Positions 37,538-48,152 are shown, counted from the first letter of the stretch. The stretch: 64,000 bases of DNA from Ignavibacteriota bacterium (GCA_013285405.1 CP053446.1:558001-622000), one strand, 5' to 3'. The notes: generated from the sequence alone by a model not told the origin. Numbers and translations are program-made.

Positions 37538-38020
37538 TTAACTCTTTAAAATTAAATCACTTTCTTCTGCATTTAAACGCATATCACGTATCAGCGATTC
37601 CTTTGAAGGTCTCAGTAAAATAAAATAACCTGCAAGGAAAAGGAAAACCACTGTGTAAAGATAATTCGATGTCAGCATAGTTGCTATAAGTGCCAAAAAA
37701 CATGCACTTTCAATCATAGCCCAGGAAACAATTTTTGCAGTTCTATAATTGGCTATCTTTTGAATTATGTTACTACTAGGATTTAATTTTAATATCATTC
37801 GGTTATACAGAAATCGTGCAAAAAACATAGCTGTCAATCCAAAAACCGGAATAATAAATACAAATATTTTATCAATTTCCCCGTTCTCCGGATTATCAGT
37901 GCTTTGGAAAATTATCATTACAATAATGAAGAATATTATCACCCCTGAAAAAAGAGAATAAAAAATTAAACCTGTGATTCGTAATTGATTCTTCAATTCA
38001 GGTTTACCTGTGGTATTCAT
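37538..38020 (-). CDS. Hypothetical four-span membrane protein
   Basis: A 160-residue protein with four hydrophobic segments (about 15-38, 52-70, 97-115 and 117-135) and a polar C-terminus. I do not recognise a family. It overlaps nothing but lies two bases upstream of ispH, so the pair is probably cotranscribed. Divergent from prfA. Confidence 0.7.
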   Translation of the reverse strand: MNTTGKPELKNQLRITGLIFYSLFSGVIIFFIIVMIIFQSTDNPENGEIDKIFVFIIPVFGLTAMFFARFLYNRMILKLNPSSNIIQKIANYRTAKIVSWAMIESACFLALIATMLTSNYLYTVVFLFLAGYFILLRPSKESLIRDMRLNAEESDLILKS

Positions 38021-38041
38021 TGGGGTGAAATCTTCTAATGT

Positions 38042-38073
38042 TTAGATTTTCAGAAAGTGCTTTAATATATTTG
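38042..38073 (+). promoter_or_regulatory. Possible prfA promoter
   Basis: TATATTTG (38066-38073) fits the TAnnTTTG -7 element 24 bases before the prfA start; TTAG about 20 bases upstream is a poor match to the -33 element. Confidence 0.4.
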
Positions 38074-38096
38074 CACACAATTTTAAGAAATACAAT

Positions 38097-39170
38097 ATGA
38101 ATTTAGCTGATAAATTAGAAAAAATAAAAATAAAGTTTGATGGCATCAACGAACAGCTTTCAGATCCTAAAATTGCTTCTGACAGAGAGAAAATGATTTC
38201 TCTTACCAAGGAAAGAAGTGACCTGATTGAAATTGTAGAAGCTTATGAAAAATATGCTGAAGTGCTGAAAAATATTAATGGCAATAAAGAAATTATTGAT
38301 ACTGTAAGCGACAGCGATCTTGTTACAATGGCTCTAACAGAACTTGACGAACTTAAAACTGAAAGAGATAAGCTTGAGGAAGAAATAAAAGTTCTGTTGT
38401 TGCCAAAAGATCCTAACGATGATAAAGACGTAATTATGGAAATCAGAGCCGGTACAGGAGGTGAAGAAGCCGCACTATTCGCAGGTGATTTGTTCAGAAT
38501 GTACAGCCGTTATGCTGAAATGCGTGGGTGGAAGCTTGAGCTGATTGATATTAATGATACAGGTTTGGGCGGAGTTAAAGAAGCTATATTTTCTCTCAGC
38601 GGAAATAATGTGTATGGTGATCTTAAATTTGAAAGTGGTGTACACAGAGTACAAAGAGTTCCGGAAACAGAAGGAAGCGGAAGAGTTCACACATCTGCTG
38701 CATCAGTGGCGGTTCTTCCTGAAGCTGAAGATGTTCAGATAGAAATAAATCAAAATGATTTAAAGATTGATATTTTCCGTTCGGGAGGTGCAGGTGGACA
38801 GAATGTTAACAAAGTTGAAACCGCTGTTAGAATTACTCACCTTCCCACAGGAATTGTTGTTCAGTGCCAGGATGAAAGATCCCAGTTGAAGAACAGACAG
38901 AAAGCAATGAAAGTATTAAAGGCACGACTTTATGATCTTGAACTTAAAAAACAGAATGAAGAAATATCTGCACAACGAAAATCAATGGTAAGAAGCGGTG
39001 ACCGAAGTGATAAAATCAGAACCTACAACTTCCCTCAAAACAGATTGACTGATCATAGAATTGGATTAACTCTCTACAACCTCTCTAATATTATGGAAGG
39101 TCGTATTGATGAGATTATTGAACAGTTAAAAATAGCTGACAAAACAGAAAAGCTACAGGCTACAGAATAA
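38097..39170 (+). CDS. prfA: Peptide chain release factor 1
   Basis: Reads UAA and UAG stop codons and releases the finished protein. The catalytic GGQ is at residues 233-235 ([16 protein letters not shown]), and the codon-recognition tripeptide is PET at 189-191 (P-x-T of RF1, rather than SPF of RF2). Length 357 residues is normal; no frameshift site is present. Plus-strand gene that converges with the PP2C regulator. Confidence 0.95.
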   Translation: MNLADKLEKIKIKFDGINEQLSDPKIASDREKMISLTKERSDLIEIVEAYEKYAEVLKNINGNKEIIDTVSDSDLVTMALTELDELKTERDKLEEEIKVLLLPKDPNDDKDVIMEIRAGTGGEEAALFAGDLFRMYSRYAEMRGWKLELIDINDTGLGGVKEAIFSLSGNNVYGDLKFESGVHRVQRVPETEGSGRVHTSAASVAVLPEAEDVQIEINQNDLKIDIFRSGGAGGQNVNKVETAVRITHLPTGIVVQCQDERSQLKNRQKAMKVLKARLYDLELKKQNEEISAQRKSMVRSGDRSDKIRTYNFPQNRLTDHRIGLTLYNLSNIMEGRIDEIIEQLKIADKTEKLQATE

Positions 39171-39187
39171 TTTCAGGTGATGATAAT

Positions 39188-40831
39188 TCACTTTGCTGTA
39201 ACCGTTATAACACTAACATCATCATCGAATGAAAACTGGTTAAATGATTTAATTTCTTCTTTGAGAAATGCAGCAGGATCCTGATTAAAATTTTCCCTTT
39301 GTATCGTCTTCACAAGTTTACTTAAACCAAACTGTTTACCCTCCGAGTTGCGGCATTCAATCATCCCATCTGTAGATAAAATTACTACATCACCAGATTG
39401 CATTTGAAGTATTGCATCATCAAACACTGCATCATTGTTAAATCCCAACAATGAACCATTTGATTCAATTTTCATTATCTCGCCAGTACCGTTGTTTTTA
39501 TAAAGTATGGGCATATCTCCGGCACCCGAATATCCGAGAGTTAATTTCCGTTTATTTATAATTACAGCTGAAAGTGTGGAGAACACTTCTGATATCTTAG
39601 AATCCTGATAGACCAGTTTGTTAACTTTGCTAATAATTTTTGCCGGAGAAGAAATATCTCCTTCAGTAATAACTGAATGAATAGCACTTCGGATATAACC
39701 TGCGTATGCATAAGCAAAATACCACGCACCCCATTTTTTACCCATAACATCACCAAGTATCAGTGCTAAATTATCCTGATCGAGAAGAAAGTGGTCAATA
39801 AAATCTCCGCCTGGAATTCCTGTAAACGGCAGATGCCAGTACTGAATATTAAAGTTCTCAAACTCAGGAACTTTTTCAGGAACAACGCTGGTCTTCAGTA
39901 ATTCCGATGCTTCATGTAGTTCGGTTATAACCCGACTTCTTTCTTTACTCAGACTCTTCAATATTGCAAGAACTTTAGCAATAACAATCCTGAACCCATA
40001 ATCTTTTTGGAGGTAGTCAACGATATCCTTATTAAAACTTTCTAAAATTTCCTGTTCAGAATTTATGTTGCTCAGGAAGACAACAGGTATTGATGCAGTT
40101 TCCGGATTGTCTAAAAGCATTTCACGGAATTTGAATCCGTCAATTTCCGGCATCATCACGTCGGTAATAACTAAATCAGGTTGAAATGATTTCACTATTT
40201 TTAATCCATCACCCGCAGTTTCTGCAACCTGACAATCAATTCCTTCCTTCGTGAGTCCGGTTTGGTAAATGGTCAAAGCGGTTCTATCATCATCTACAAT
40301 AAGAACTTTATATTTTTTTGCAGAGAATACTTCCTGAAGATTTTTTCTTGTACCATAAATACGATTGATTTCTGTACGACGTATCAGTGATTTTATTTTC
40401 AGAATCAGCTCATCAACATTGAATGGTTTTGTAATAAAATCATCTCCACCAACTTCAAGAGCTTTTGATTTGTCTTCGAGTGTGTTTTTTGCTGTAACAA
40501 ATACAAAAGGGATAGAACGGTAATTTTCATTTTCACGAACAAGTTTGCAGAATGTAAATCCATCCATCTTATCCATCATAATATCACATAAAACCAATTC
40601 GATTTTATTATTCTTTAACTGAGTAAATCCTTCGTCAGTATTTGCGGCAAGATAAACTTTGTAATTATTAAGATTCAGATGATGGGAAATCAGTTTGCGG
40701 ATGGTTATATCGTCATCAATTACCAGGATCGACTTTTTATCATTAAAACTCATTTGACGTATAACCTGTTCGTTAATTTTGAATTTACTTTCTTTAGACA
40801 GCAGCTTTTTATCAGCATTCCAACATTCCAA
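39188..40831 (-). CDS. Double-receiver response regulator with SpoIIE-type PP2C phosphatase
   Basis: A 547-residue signalling protein. Two receiver domains follow each other: phospho-Asp83 in LVLCDIMMDKMDGF and Asp224 in LVITDVMMPEIDGF. From about residue 330 to the end comes a serine phosphatase domain of the RsbU/SpoIIE type, with PGGDFIDHFLLDQ, GDVMGKKWGAWYFA, YSGAGDMP and STDGMIECRN carrying the metal Asp residues. The first Met may be too early: the receiver begins at the Met of MSFNDKKSILVIDDD (40753). It lies 60 bases downstream of the NtrC-like regulator and could act on an anti-sigma antagonist. Confidence 0.88.
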   Translation of the reverse strand: MECWNADKKLLSKESKFKINEQVIRQMSFNDKKSILVIDDDITIRKLISHHLNLNNYKVYLAANTDEGFTQLKNNKIELVLCDIMMDKMDGFTFCKLVRENENYRSIPFVFVTAKNTLEDKSKALEVGGDDFITKPFNVDELILKIKSLIRRTEINRIYGTRKNLQEVFSAKKYKVLIVDDDRTALTIYQTGLTKEGIDCQVAETAGDGLKIVKSFQPDLVITDVMMPEIDGFKFREMLLDNPETASIPVVFLSNINSEQEILESFNKDIVDYLQKDYGFRIVIAKVLAILKSLSKERSRVITELHEASELLKTSVVPEKVPEFENFNIQYWHLPFTGIPGGDFIDHFLLDQDNLALILGDVMGKKWGAWYFAYAYAGYIRSAIHSVITEGDISSPAKIISKVNKLVYQDSKISEVFSTLSAVIINKRKLTLGYSGAGDMPILYKNNGTGEIMKIESNGSLLGFNNDAVFDDAILQMQSGDVVILSTDGMIECRNSEGKQFGLSKLVKTIQRENFNQDPAAFLKEEIKSFNQFSFDDDVSVITVTAK

Positions 40832-40891
40832 AACTTACGGATGAGAATTAAAGTATGTCTGTTGGGAGGATTTTAATCTAGGAATACAGTT

Positions 40892-42262
40892 TCAGCTTTC
40901 AATGCCATATTTTTCCATTAAGCGATAAATAGTGGCTCTCCCAAGTTGAAGTTTTCTTGCTGCTTCAACTATGTTGCCGCCGGTTACTTTCAGTGCGTGC
41001 CTGATCGATTTTTCTTTTATTTTTTCAAATGGAATAATATTATCGTCTGAAAACATAACGCTTTGCTGATCCACAACTGCGGAAGTATCAGCAGCACGTA
41101 TATGCTGAGGTAAATCGTCCACATCAAGTTGATCTTTATCCGAGATAATCATGCAGCGTTCTATTGTATTTTCCATCTCTCTCACATTTCCCGGCCAGTC
41201 ATATTCGTAAATAAGTTTCAAGGCTTTCTTGGTAAAGCCTTTAACGTTTCTCTGAAGTTTTTTATTAAATTCATCAACAAAGAATTCAGTAAGTACAAGA
41301 ATATCTGCTCTTCTCTGCCTTATTGGTGGAATGAATATAGGAAATGAGTTTAATCTGTAAAACAAATCTTCACGAAACTGTTTTTGTTCAACGGCATGTT
41401 TTAAATCTCTGTTCGTAGCTGAAATTATCCGGACATTAGTTCTTATTAATTCCGTACCACCAACACGTTCGAATTCTCTTTGCTGGATCACTCTTAAAAG
41501 TTTTGCCTGCAGCATCATCTCAAGTTCGCCGACTTCATCGAGAAATATTGTACCGTCCTTTGCATACTCAAACTTTCCGAGTTTTCTTTGATGAGCTCCG
41601 GTGAATGATCCTTTTTCATGTCCAAACAATTCACTTTCAAGCAGTTCTCTTGGAATGGATGCACAGTTGACAACAACAAATGGTTTATCTTTTCGTCTTC
41701 CGTTATAATGTATCGCCCTGGCAATGAGTTCTTTTCCTGTTCCGCTTTCACCATAAATCAGAACTGTGATGTCATTATCGAGAACTTTTGAAACAAGTTT
41801 GAATACATCCTGCATTTTTCCATCAGCGGAAATAATATTATCAAAGCTGTATTCTTTTTTAACATTCTCTTTAAGATTCTGAAGTTCTTTTACAAGATCA
41901 TAATTACGAATTGCATTTTTAACTGCTAACTCAAGTTTTTGCTGATCAATTGGTTTAGCAAAATAATCGAATGCTCCATACTTTATCGAGTCAACAGCAA
42001 CATCAATTCTTCCCTGTGCAGAGAGCATTATGATCGGCAGATGTTCATCAATTTGTTTTATTCTTCTTAATGTTTCAATACCATCTAAACCCGGTAACAT
42101 TATATCAAGTAAAATCAAATCAGGTTTGGAGCTCATCTTCTTAAACATTGATTCACTGTTCGGGAAAACTTCAACTTCATAACCCCATTTATCTTTTACC
42201 CAGAAGGATAAAAGCTTAGATATGGATTGTTCATCATCAACTATGAATATGAGTTTATTCAA
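40892..42262 (-). CDS. NtrC-family sigma-54 response regulator
   Basis: A 456-residue activator: receiver domain with phospho-acceptor Asp53 (LILLDIMLPGLDG), AAA+ domain with Walker A GESGTGKE at 171-178, GSFTGA at 218-223 (the common Ser variant of the sigma-54 contact loop) and a C-terminal Fis-type helix-turn-helix (GGNIVEAARKLQLGRATIYRLM). Its start overlaps the histidine kinase stop by 8 bases, so the two are a cognate two-component pair. Targets are unknown. Confidence 0.92.
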   Translation of the reverse strand: MNKLIFIVDDEQSISKLLSFWVKDKWGYEVEVFPNSESMFKKMSSKPDLILLDIMLPGLDGIETLRRIKQIDEHLPIIMLSAQGRIDVAVDSIKYGAFDYFAKPIDQQKLELAVKNAIRNYDLVKELQNLKENVKKEYSFDNIISADGKMQDVFKLVSKVLDNDITVLIYGESGTGKELIARAIHYNGRRKDKPFVVVNCASIPRELLESELFGHEKGSFTGAHQRKLGKFEYAKDGTIFLDEVGELEMMLQAKLLRVIQQREFERVGGTELIRTNVRIISATNRDLKHAVEQKQFREDLFYRLNSFPIFIPPIRQRRADILVLTEFFVDEFNKKLQRNVKGFTKKALKLIYEYDWPGNVREMENTIERCMIISDKDQLDVDDLPQHIRAADTSAVVDQQSVMFSDDNIIPFEKIKEKSIRHALKVTGGNIVEAARKLQLGRATIYRLMEKYGIES

Positions 42263-43913
42263 AATTTACCTCATTTTTCTCAATTTTACTTCTTTTGGGC
42301 AATTTTACCAAAAAAGTGGTTCCACTTCCGGCTTCACTTTGAACTGTTATTAAACCTTTATGTAAATCGATTATTTGTTTTACAAAAACCAAGCCAACAC
42401 CTGTGCTCGGGATATCACTGACTCCTCTGCTAACTTTGAAAAATCGTTGAAAAATATATGGTTGATCGACCTCAGGAATACCAATTCCAGTATCGCTAAT
42501 GATAATTTCAACTTCTCTGACAAAATTATTTACAATGATTTTCACTCTTCCAAGCTCATCAGTAAATCTAACAGCATTATTTATGAGTGCAGTAACTACC
42601 TGAGAGAGACTATCTTTATCAGCTTCAATAAATACTTCTTCTTCAGGATGCTCAAAATTAATTTTGATATTTTTATAAGAAGCTAATTCTGAATTTGCAT
42701 TTATTGCATCCTGAATTAACCTCTGAAGACCAAAATTCGTTTTATTAATTATAACTAATTCTTTATCCTGATCAGAAGCATCTAAAAAGTAGTTGATTAA
42801 TTTTGCTAACCTTTTGCCCTCACTCATTATCACTTTCATAAACTCTTCTTTCATGGATTCAGCTAAATCCGGATCAGATACTATAGTTTCTGAGAAACCA
42901 ATTATTGAAGCCAGAGTTGTTCGGAATTCATGAGATATGCCAGATATGAAATCATACTTCAGACGATTGAGTTCTTCAACGACTGATTTCTGCGGAGAAG
43001 TCCTTGCTCTTTCGATTTTTAATAATCTATTCACTTCAGTTAATTTCGGTTTTAGCTTCTGCAACTCTGTTTCATATCTTTGCTTATCACTTAAGTCTCT
43101 GCCTACTGCTAACAAACCTAAAATTTTATTATTGCTAAAAATTGTATTACAGCTTATTTCAAATGGAAAAGACTGCCCGTATTTTGTTATAAGACTTGCA
43201 TTAAATTTTAATGGCTTTTTATCACTTAATACTTTGTTCAATGAAAGATTAATAGATGGTGAATCTTTCACATTGATAAAATCCAAAAAATATTTTCCTT
43301 TCAATTCATCAGGCTGGTAATCGAGATAACTTTTCACAGCATCATTTGTGAGAATGAATTTTCCTGAACTATCAAGAATGAAAATCAAATCCGGTGAAGT
43401 ATTAACCAGCAGCTTGAACTTGTTTTCCCATTCATCCAATGTTTTATTATCCTGTTGCGAATCATATTTATTCTCCGTACGATTTTGATTAAAATCGGGT
43501 CGTTGCTCAATGAAAATTTTTAGCTGATGGCTGAGAATAGAAAGCACCGGTAATATCCGGTTTTTAGTTTCTTCTTTAAACTCATCAGGATAGTCCGAGA
43601 AGAGCAGAATATAGATGAAGAGATTCCTTTCAGAAAAGAAAATCAGATCCTTAATAAAAAATGAAGCCGCAAATCTCTCTTTTAGAAATTCAGGAACTGA
43701 AGGAAGTTCACTAAATTTTTCCGTATCAAATCCGCCGGCTTTAAACAATTTGAAGATCAAATCATTTAGCTTTGTAAAATCTGTATCTCGTCCACCCCAA
43801 ATATTTAGTACTTCGTAACCATGATCATTAAGCTGCAACAGATATCCCTGTCTGCTATAGCTTATCTTGGAAATAATGTGGAGTGTATTTTCTATTAAAG
43901 AATGTATTGGCAT
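42255..43913 (-). CDS. Soluble PAS-domain histidine kinase
   Basis: A 552-residue sensor kinase without a convincing membrane segment. An N-terminal region with GAF-like character (residues 1-140) and a PAS domain (about 165-275, VNTSPDLIFILDSSGKFILTN) precede a HisKA domain with phospho-acceptor His328 (GISHEFRTTLASI; Thr replaces the usual Pro) and an ATPase domain with NNAVRFT, DTGIGIP and STGVGLVFVKQI. The signal is therefore probably cytoplasmic. It is translated into the NtrC-type regulator. Confidence 0.9.
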   Translation of the reverse strand: MPIHSLIENTLHIISKISYSRQGYLLQLNDHGYEVLNIWGGRDTDFTKLNDLIFKLFKAGGFDTEKFSELPSVPEFLKERFAASFFIKDLIFFSERNLFIYILLFSDYPDEFKEETKNRILPVLSILSHQLKIFIEQRPDFNQNRTENKYDSQQDNKTLDEWENKFKLLVNTSPDLIFILDSSGKFILTNDAVKSYLDYQPDELKGKYFLDFINVKDSPSINLSLNKVLSDKKPLKFNASLITKYGQSFPFEISCNTIFSNNKILGLLAVGRDLSDKQRYETELQKLKPKLTEVNRLLKIERARTSPQKSVVEELNRLKYDFISGISHEFRTTLASIIGFSETIVSDPDLAESMKEEFMKVIMSEGKRLAKLINYFLDASDQDKELVIINKTNFGLQRLIQDAINANSELASYKNIKINFEHPEEEVFIEADKDSLSQVVTALINNAVRFTDELGRVKIIVNNFVREVEIIISDTGIGIPEVDQPYIFQRFFKVSRGVSDIPSTGVGLVFVKQIIDLHKGLITVQSEAGSGTTFLVKLPKRSKIEKNEVNFE

Positions 43914-43960
43914 ATTTTAATTGCTCAAAGATATGCAGAATTAAATAAAAAAGTTAAATT

Positions 43961-43987
43961 CGGGATTAAATTTGGATTAAAATCCCG
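43961..43987 (-). terminator. Possible terminator after the DUF4175 gene
   Basis: Arms CGGGATT (43961-43967) and AATCCCG (43981-43987); a run of six T follows on minus after eight bases. It separates the DUF4159/DUF4175 transcript from the histidine kinase. Confidence 0.5.
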
Positions 43988-44019
43988 GAAAGAAATTTGG
44001 TCAGTCTGAAATAATTATT

Positions 44020-47000
44020 CTATTGTTTTTCAATGTTTTCACTTTCGAGTAATTCATAGTACTTCCGAATAAGATCCTCATAATCTCTGGAAAAACCTTC
44101 CTTGACGGCTTTATTCAATTCATCTTTTATTTTATTCTGAGCATTTGGTGAAGACAGATTCAGTTCAGGCGGAAGATCTCGATTGGCTGTTTCACCTGAT
44201 CTGGATTCTCTTTCCTTTTCATAATCCCGTTCATTTATTGACTTCTGTGCATCCAGTAGTTTACTTAATATATTTTCCTGTTTTTGCAGAAGTTCGTCAT
44301 CCAGCTTTTGACCCTGCATATCAGTTATAACTTCCTGCATCTTTTTCGAAATTTCCTCAAGATCTGCCGGAAGTTTTTGTGACTGCCCTGATACCTTCGA
44401 CTCTTTGTCAAGCTGTTCAAGCGATTTTTGAATTAACTGCTGTTGCTGAGTAAGCCTTTGCATTTCCATTTGCTGCTGCGGAGTCAATCCACCCTGCTGC
44501 ATACGTTGAAGCATTTGTGTAAGATTATTCAGGTTCATCTGTTGACCAGACATTTGCTGTAATTGCTGCATTAGCGACATCATTCCTCCCTGACCATTTC
44601 CTCCCTGCATCATAGATTCCATCGAACTTTTCATCATCATTGCAGCTTCATTCAAGGACTTCATTGCTTCACCCTGTTGATTCGAAGCCAGCATCCCGTT
44701 TCTGTTTTTCATTGATTGTACAGAATTTTCCATTTGCTTTTTAGCATCACCAAGTGACTTACCCATTTCAGGACTGATGGCAAAAGTTTTCTGAGAAAGT
44801 TCAGACATTTGCTGCATAATGTTATTCAGATTATCCGAAAGACTTTTTTCTTCTTTTGCTAAATCGTCCAACTTAGATGAATTTGGATCTAAATTATCCG
44901 CGTCACGTTTCAGTTCCTCCTGTTTTTTTGATAATGAAAGAATATTATCAAGGATTTTCATCATATCTGTAAAAGTCTGCATCTGGTTTTGCTGCTGCAT
45001 CGAGTCTTTCATCTGCTGCATCATTTGTTTCATCTGTTTCATATTCTTAGAAATATTTTGTTGATTCTGTTTTGCTTTTTGTTTTTTATTCTGTTGAATA
45101 TCCTGTGAAGCCTGATCTGATAACTGCTGGTTCTGCTGCTGATCAAACTCCTGCATCATTTTTTCCATTTCTTCCTTAGGCATATCGGGAATCTCACTCA
45201 TCTTATTTTCAAGATCCTGCATTTCTTTTTTAAGTTTCTCAAGCTCTTTGGTTATTTCATCCTGCTTCTTGCTGAGGTTTTCATTTTCTTTTTGATTTGA
45301 AGGATCACTTTGTTCAGTCTGTTCAGAAAGATTTTCCTGTTTCTCGGTCATTTCCTCAGTGCGTTTAAGCAATTCATCCATTTTTTGTTCAACCTGAATT
45401 CGCTTAAGTAAATTAAGTGTTCTTTCGATACTTTTTTTGAATCTTTCTTCATCCATCTGCATATTCTGCATCTGCTCCTGAGTCATATTCCTGTTCATAT
45501 CTTTCAAAACATTTTGAAGATTCTCCATTGCCTTTTTCATTTCTTCACTTGTCATTTCATCCATCAGTTTTTGCAGTTCCATATACTTTTCCATCGTTTC
45601 TTTTGAAAGCAGATTATTTTCCTGAAGGTTCTGCTTCATATCACCAAGCTGATCGTTAACTTCATCTACCTTGTTTTGCAGTTCCTGAAATTTCTCAACT
45701 GCTTCCTCGATTTTTTGTTTTTCTTCCCAAGTTAATTTTGGATCATCTTTTTTTAATTCTTTATCAATTTCATCGAGAGTTTTTTTCAAATCTTCAGCAT
45801 CCTTTAGAACCTGTTCAAGATCGGTTTCGCTTTGCTGCTGAACCTGATCCGCTTCTGTAAGAATTTCATCCAGCGAAGGAACACGAACCGTTAATGTCTG
45901 AGTTCTTGCAGACTTTGGACCGTTAATATTATCATTATCAAAAATTTCCAGATAAAAAGTAACAACATCATTCACAGCGAGATACATTTGCGTCAGGTTC
46001 CAGATGTAGCTGATATCTGTTTCAAGCTTGGAGTGATCAACAGGAATTTCTATAGTACTGAAATCAACTTGAGGCGATTCGTATTTCGAGGCAGATAATC
46101 TGTAATTCAATAATAATTTTGAAAAACCATAATCATCTGAAACTTTTGTAACAAGCGGAAGTCTGTTATCAGTTGACAGGTTTGTGTTTTGATTTGGCGA
46201 AATCAATTCAATCACGGGGAAAGCATCGTAAAGAGCTTTAACCTGATAAGTTATTGGAGAAAGATTACTGTTACCATTTTCATCAAGAAGCTTTATCTGA
46301 TAATTGTTGTCCTTCTTCACAATAAAATTTCCTGCTACTACATCGTCATTAACATTCAAATTAATGATTGATGAATCGCTAAACTCAAGTTTAGCTTTGT
46401 TTAGTTTTTTTGTTGAAGTAATTTTAAAATCAACTTTGCTTCCAACAAGAGCCTGAACATTTCCATTATCCTTCTGAGCAACTTTAGGAATTTTAGAATA
46501 TCCGGGCGAAATAATTTCAAGTTCAAGTGTCTTTACGATTGGTCTGTCAATCACCACTATTTCAAACAATTCACTTTCCACACCTTCAGCTTCAGCAAAA
46601 TATTTAAATGAACTCTTCACAGAATTAATTGTAAATAGATAAATACCTGAAGAATCCGGTAACAACTTCTGTTTAAGAAAATCAGCTTCTTCCTCGTTAC
46701 GAATCGAAAGTTGAAGTGATTGTGGTTTCGAACCTTTAACTCTAACTGCAATATCTAATCTATCACCTTTTGTTATTTCTTTATTGCCCGGATTAATTTC
46801 AAATACAAATTTGGGCGGAGGTATAAATTCTTTGTTGAAATTTAACAACCTGAACGACGCTGCGTTTAAACCGGGGACAAACAGAATCATTACCAAACAG
46901 AAAATGCTAATTGCAGCAAAGTAAGGCAGAACCTTTTTTGCTTTTTCAAAATTAATTATCGACTGGAAATTTAAATTTTTAACCCGTTCGTAAACATTCC

Positions 47001-47412
47001 TGAATGCAGCATCAATAAGATTCGGTGAATAAAGATTCCCCTTTGTGTTTTCAGAAACAAGCTGCATTGAATTCAAAAGTTCGTCTTTCACTTCCGGGAA
47101 TTTTATCCCGACTCTCTGCGCCGCATTGAAATAGTTTTCTTTCCTGATAGTTCCGATATACTTTATAAATGGTTTTATCAAAAAGTAAAAGAGTAACCCG
47201 ATTGCAGCCAATACAAAAAGTATGAAGAGAATTGTCCGTACCGGCGAATTGAAATTTGCAATCAATTCAAGAAAAGCATAAAAAGTAAAATTAATCAGAA
47301 CAGCAGCAACGAAAGCCTGGATTCCAAAAAGAAGAAACTGCAAATAGTCCTTCCTGATAAAACCTTCAAGCTTCTTCAGTATTTCCTGATAATATTTTGA
47401 ATCGCTTCCCAT
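44020..47412 (-). CDS. DUF4175 family large membrane-anchored coiled-coil protein
   Basis: A 1130-residue protein. Two membrane segments near residues 27-50 and 58-80 and a third at about 155-177 are followed by an Ig-like/beta region (about 185-500). The remaining 600 residues are almost wholly coiled coil, very rich in Gln, Met, Lys and Glu (runs of QQ and MMQQM), with a conserved end. This architecture is that of DUF4175 proteins, which lie beside DUF4159 and often MoxR/VWA genes. Function is unknown; a periplasmic scaffolding role is likely. The start is 3 bases after the DUF4159 stop. Confidence 0.85.
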   Translation of the reverse strand: MGSDSKYYQEILKKLEGFIRKDYLQFLLFGIQAFVAAVLINFTFYAFLELIANFNSPVRTILFILFVLAAIGLLFYFLIKPFIKYIGTIRKENYFNAAQRVGIKFPEVKDELLNSMQLVSENTKGNLYSPNLIDAAFRNVYERVKNLNFQSIINFEKAKKVLPYFAAISIFCLVMILFVPGLNAASFRLLNFNKEFIPPPKFVFEINPGNKEITKGDRLDIAVRVKGSKPQSLQLSIRNEEEADFLKQKLLPDSSGIYLFTINSVKSSFKYFAEAEGVESELFEIVVIDRPIVKTLELEIISPGYSKIPKVAQKDNGNVQALVGSKVDFKITSTKKLNKAKLEFSDSSIINLNVNDDVVAGNFIVKKDNNYQIKLLDENGNSNLSPITYQVKALYDAFPVIELISPNQNTNLSTDNRLPLVTKVSDDYGFSKLLLNYRLSASKYESPQVDFSTIEIPVDHSKLETDISYIWNLTQMYLAVNDVVTFYLEIFDNDNINGPKSARTQTLTVRVPSLDEILTEADQVQQQSETDLEQVLKDAEDLKKTLDEIDKELKKDDPKLTWEEKQKIEEAVEKFQELQNKVDEVNDQLGDMKQNLQENNLLSKETMEKYMELQKLMDEMTSEEMKKAMENLQNVLKDMNRNMTQEQMQNMQMDEERFKKSIERTLNLLKRIQVEQKMDELLKRTEEMTEKQENLSEQTEQSDPSNQKENENLSKKQDEITKELEKLKKEMQDLENKMSEIPDMPKEEMEKMMQEFDQQQNQQLSDQASQDIQQNKKQKAKQNQQNISKNMKQMKQMMQQMKDSMQQQNQMQTFTDMMKILDNILSLSKKQEELKRDADNLDPNSSKLDDLAKEEKSLSDNLNNIMQQMSELSQKTFAISPEMGKSLGDAKKQMENSVQSMKNRNGMLASNQQGEAMKSLNEAAMMMKSSMESMMQGGNGQGGMMSLMQQLQQMSGQQMNLNNLTQMLQRMQQGGLTPQQQMEMQRLTQQQQLIQKSLEQLDKESKVSGQSQKLPADLEEISKKMQEVITDMQGQKLDDELLQKQENILSKLLDAQKSINERDYEKERESRSGETANRDLPPELNLSSPNAQNKIKDELNKAVKEGFSRDYEDLIRKYYELLESENIEKQ

Positions 47413-47414
47413 TT

Positions 47415-48074
47415 TTATTGTGATAATGCAAATACAACAATGTTGGTTCCGAATCTCAATGCTTCTTCTCTTTTTTCGGGTGAATCGTTATGGACTTCTG
47501 CATCAGCCCAGCCGTCACTCGGATTTGATTCATAAGTATAGTAAACAGCGAGCCTGTTGTTAACAAAAATACCAAAACCCTGCGGATTTTTTTTATCATG
47601 TTCGTGTGTTTTTGGCGGACCGTTTTCAAATTTGTAAAATGAATGATAAAGCCCGTAACTAAAAGGAAGTTCAACAAAGTCATTCTGAGGAAAAACTTTT
47701 TTCATTTCACGACGTACCGCGTTATCAAGTCCGTAGTCATCATCAATATAGAGAAAGCCGCCATTCTCAAGATAAGTTCTTAACCTGTAAACCTCATCTT
47801 TTGAGAAAACAACATTGCCGTGTCCGGTCATAAATAAAAACGGATAAGAAAATATTTCATCCGAAGATATATCAACAAACTGGTAGCGAGCATCAACTTT
47901 AATATTTGTATTCTGCTGAATGAAATTTAGAAGATTAACTTCTCCGGAAGGATCGTTATACCAATCGCCTCCCCCTTGATATTTTACCCTTGCGATTTGG
48001 AAACCATCTTTGGTTTGAGATTGGAGGGATATAAAATTAAATGTTAAAATTAATATTATTAATAAATTTTTCAT
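47415..48074 (-). CDS. DUF4159 domain-containing protein
   Basis: A 219-residue exported protein with a signal peptide (1-19). The DUF4159 domain is evident from ARVKYQGGGDWYNDPSG, PFLFMTGHGNV, LRTYLENGGFLYIDDDYG and the FVELPFSYGLYHSFYKF segment; the fold is glutamine-amidotransferase-like. These proteins are usually found next to DUF4175 and MoxR-type gene clusters in Bacteroidota and relatives. Only DUF4175 accompanies it here. No biochemical role is established. Confidence 0.88.
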   Translation of the reverse strand: MKNLLIILILTFNFISLQSQTKDGFQIARVKYQGGGDWYNDPSGEVNLLNFIQQNTNIKVDARYQFVDISSDEIFSYPFLFMTGHGNVVFSKDEVYRLRTYLENGGFLYIDDDYGLDNAVRREMKKVFPQNDFVELPFSYGLYHSFYKFENGPPKTHEHDKKNPQGFGIFVNNRLAVYYTYESNPSDGWADAEVHNDSPEKREEALRFGTNIVVFALSQ

Positions 48075-48152
48075 TTGACTAATACTTGCAATTCTATTCG
48101 ATGCAAATATAGTTTGTTATAGATATAAATACAGCCATTTTTGAAGTACCAA

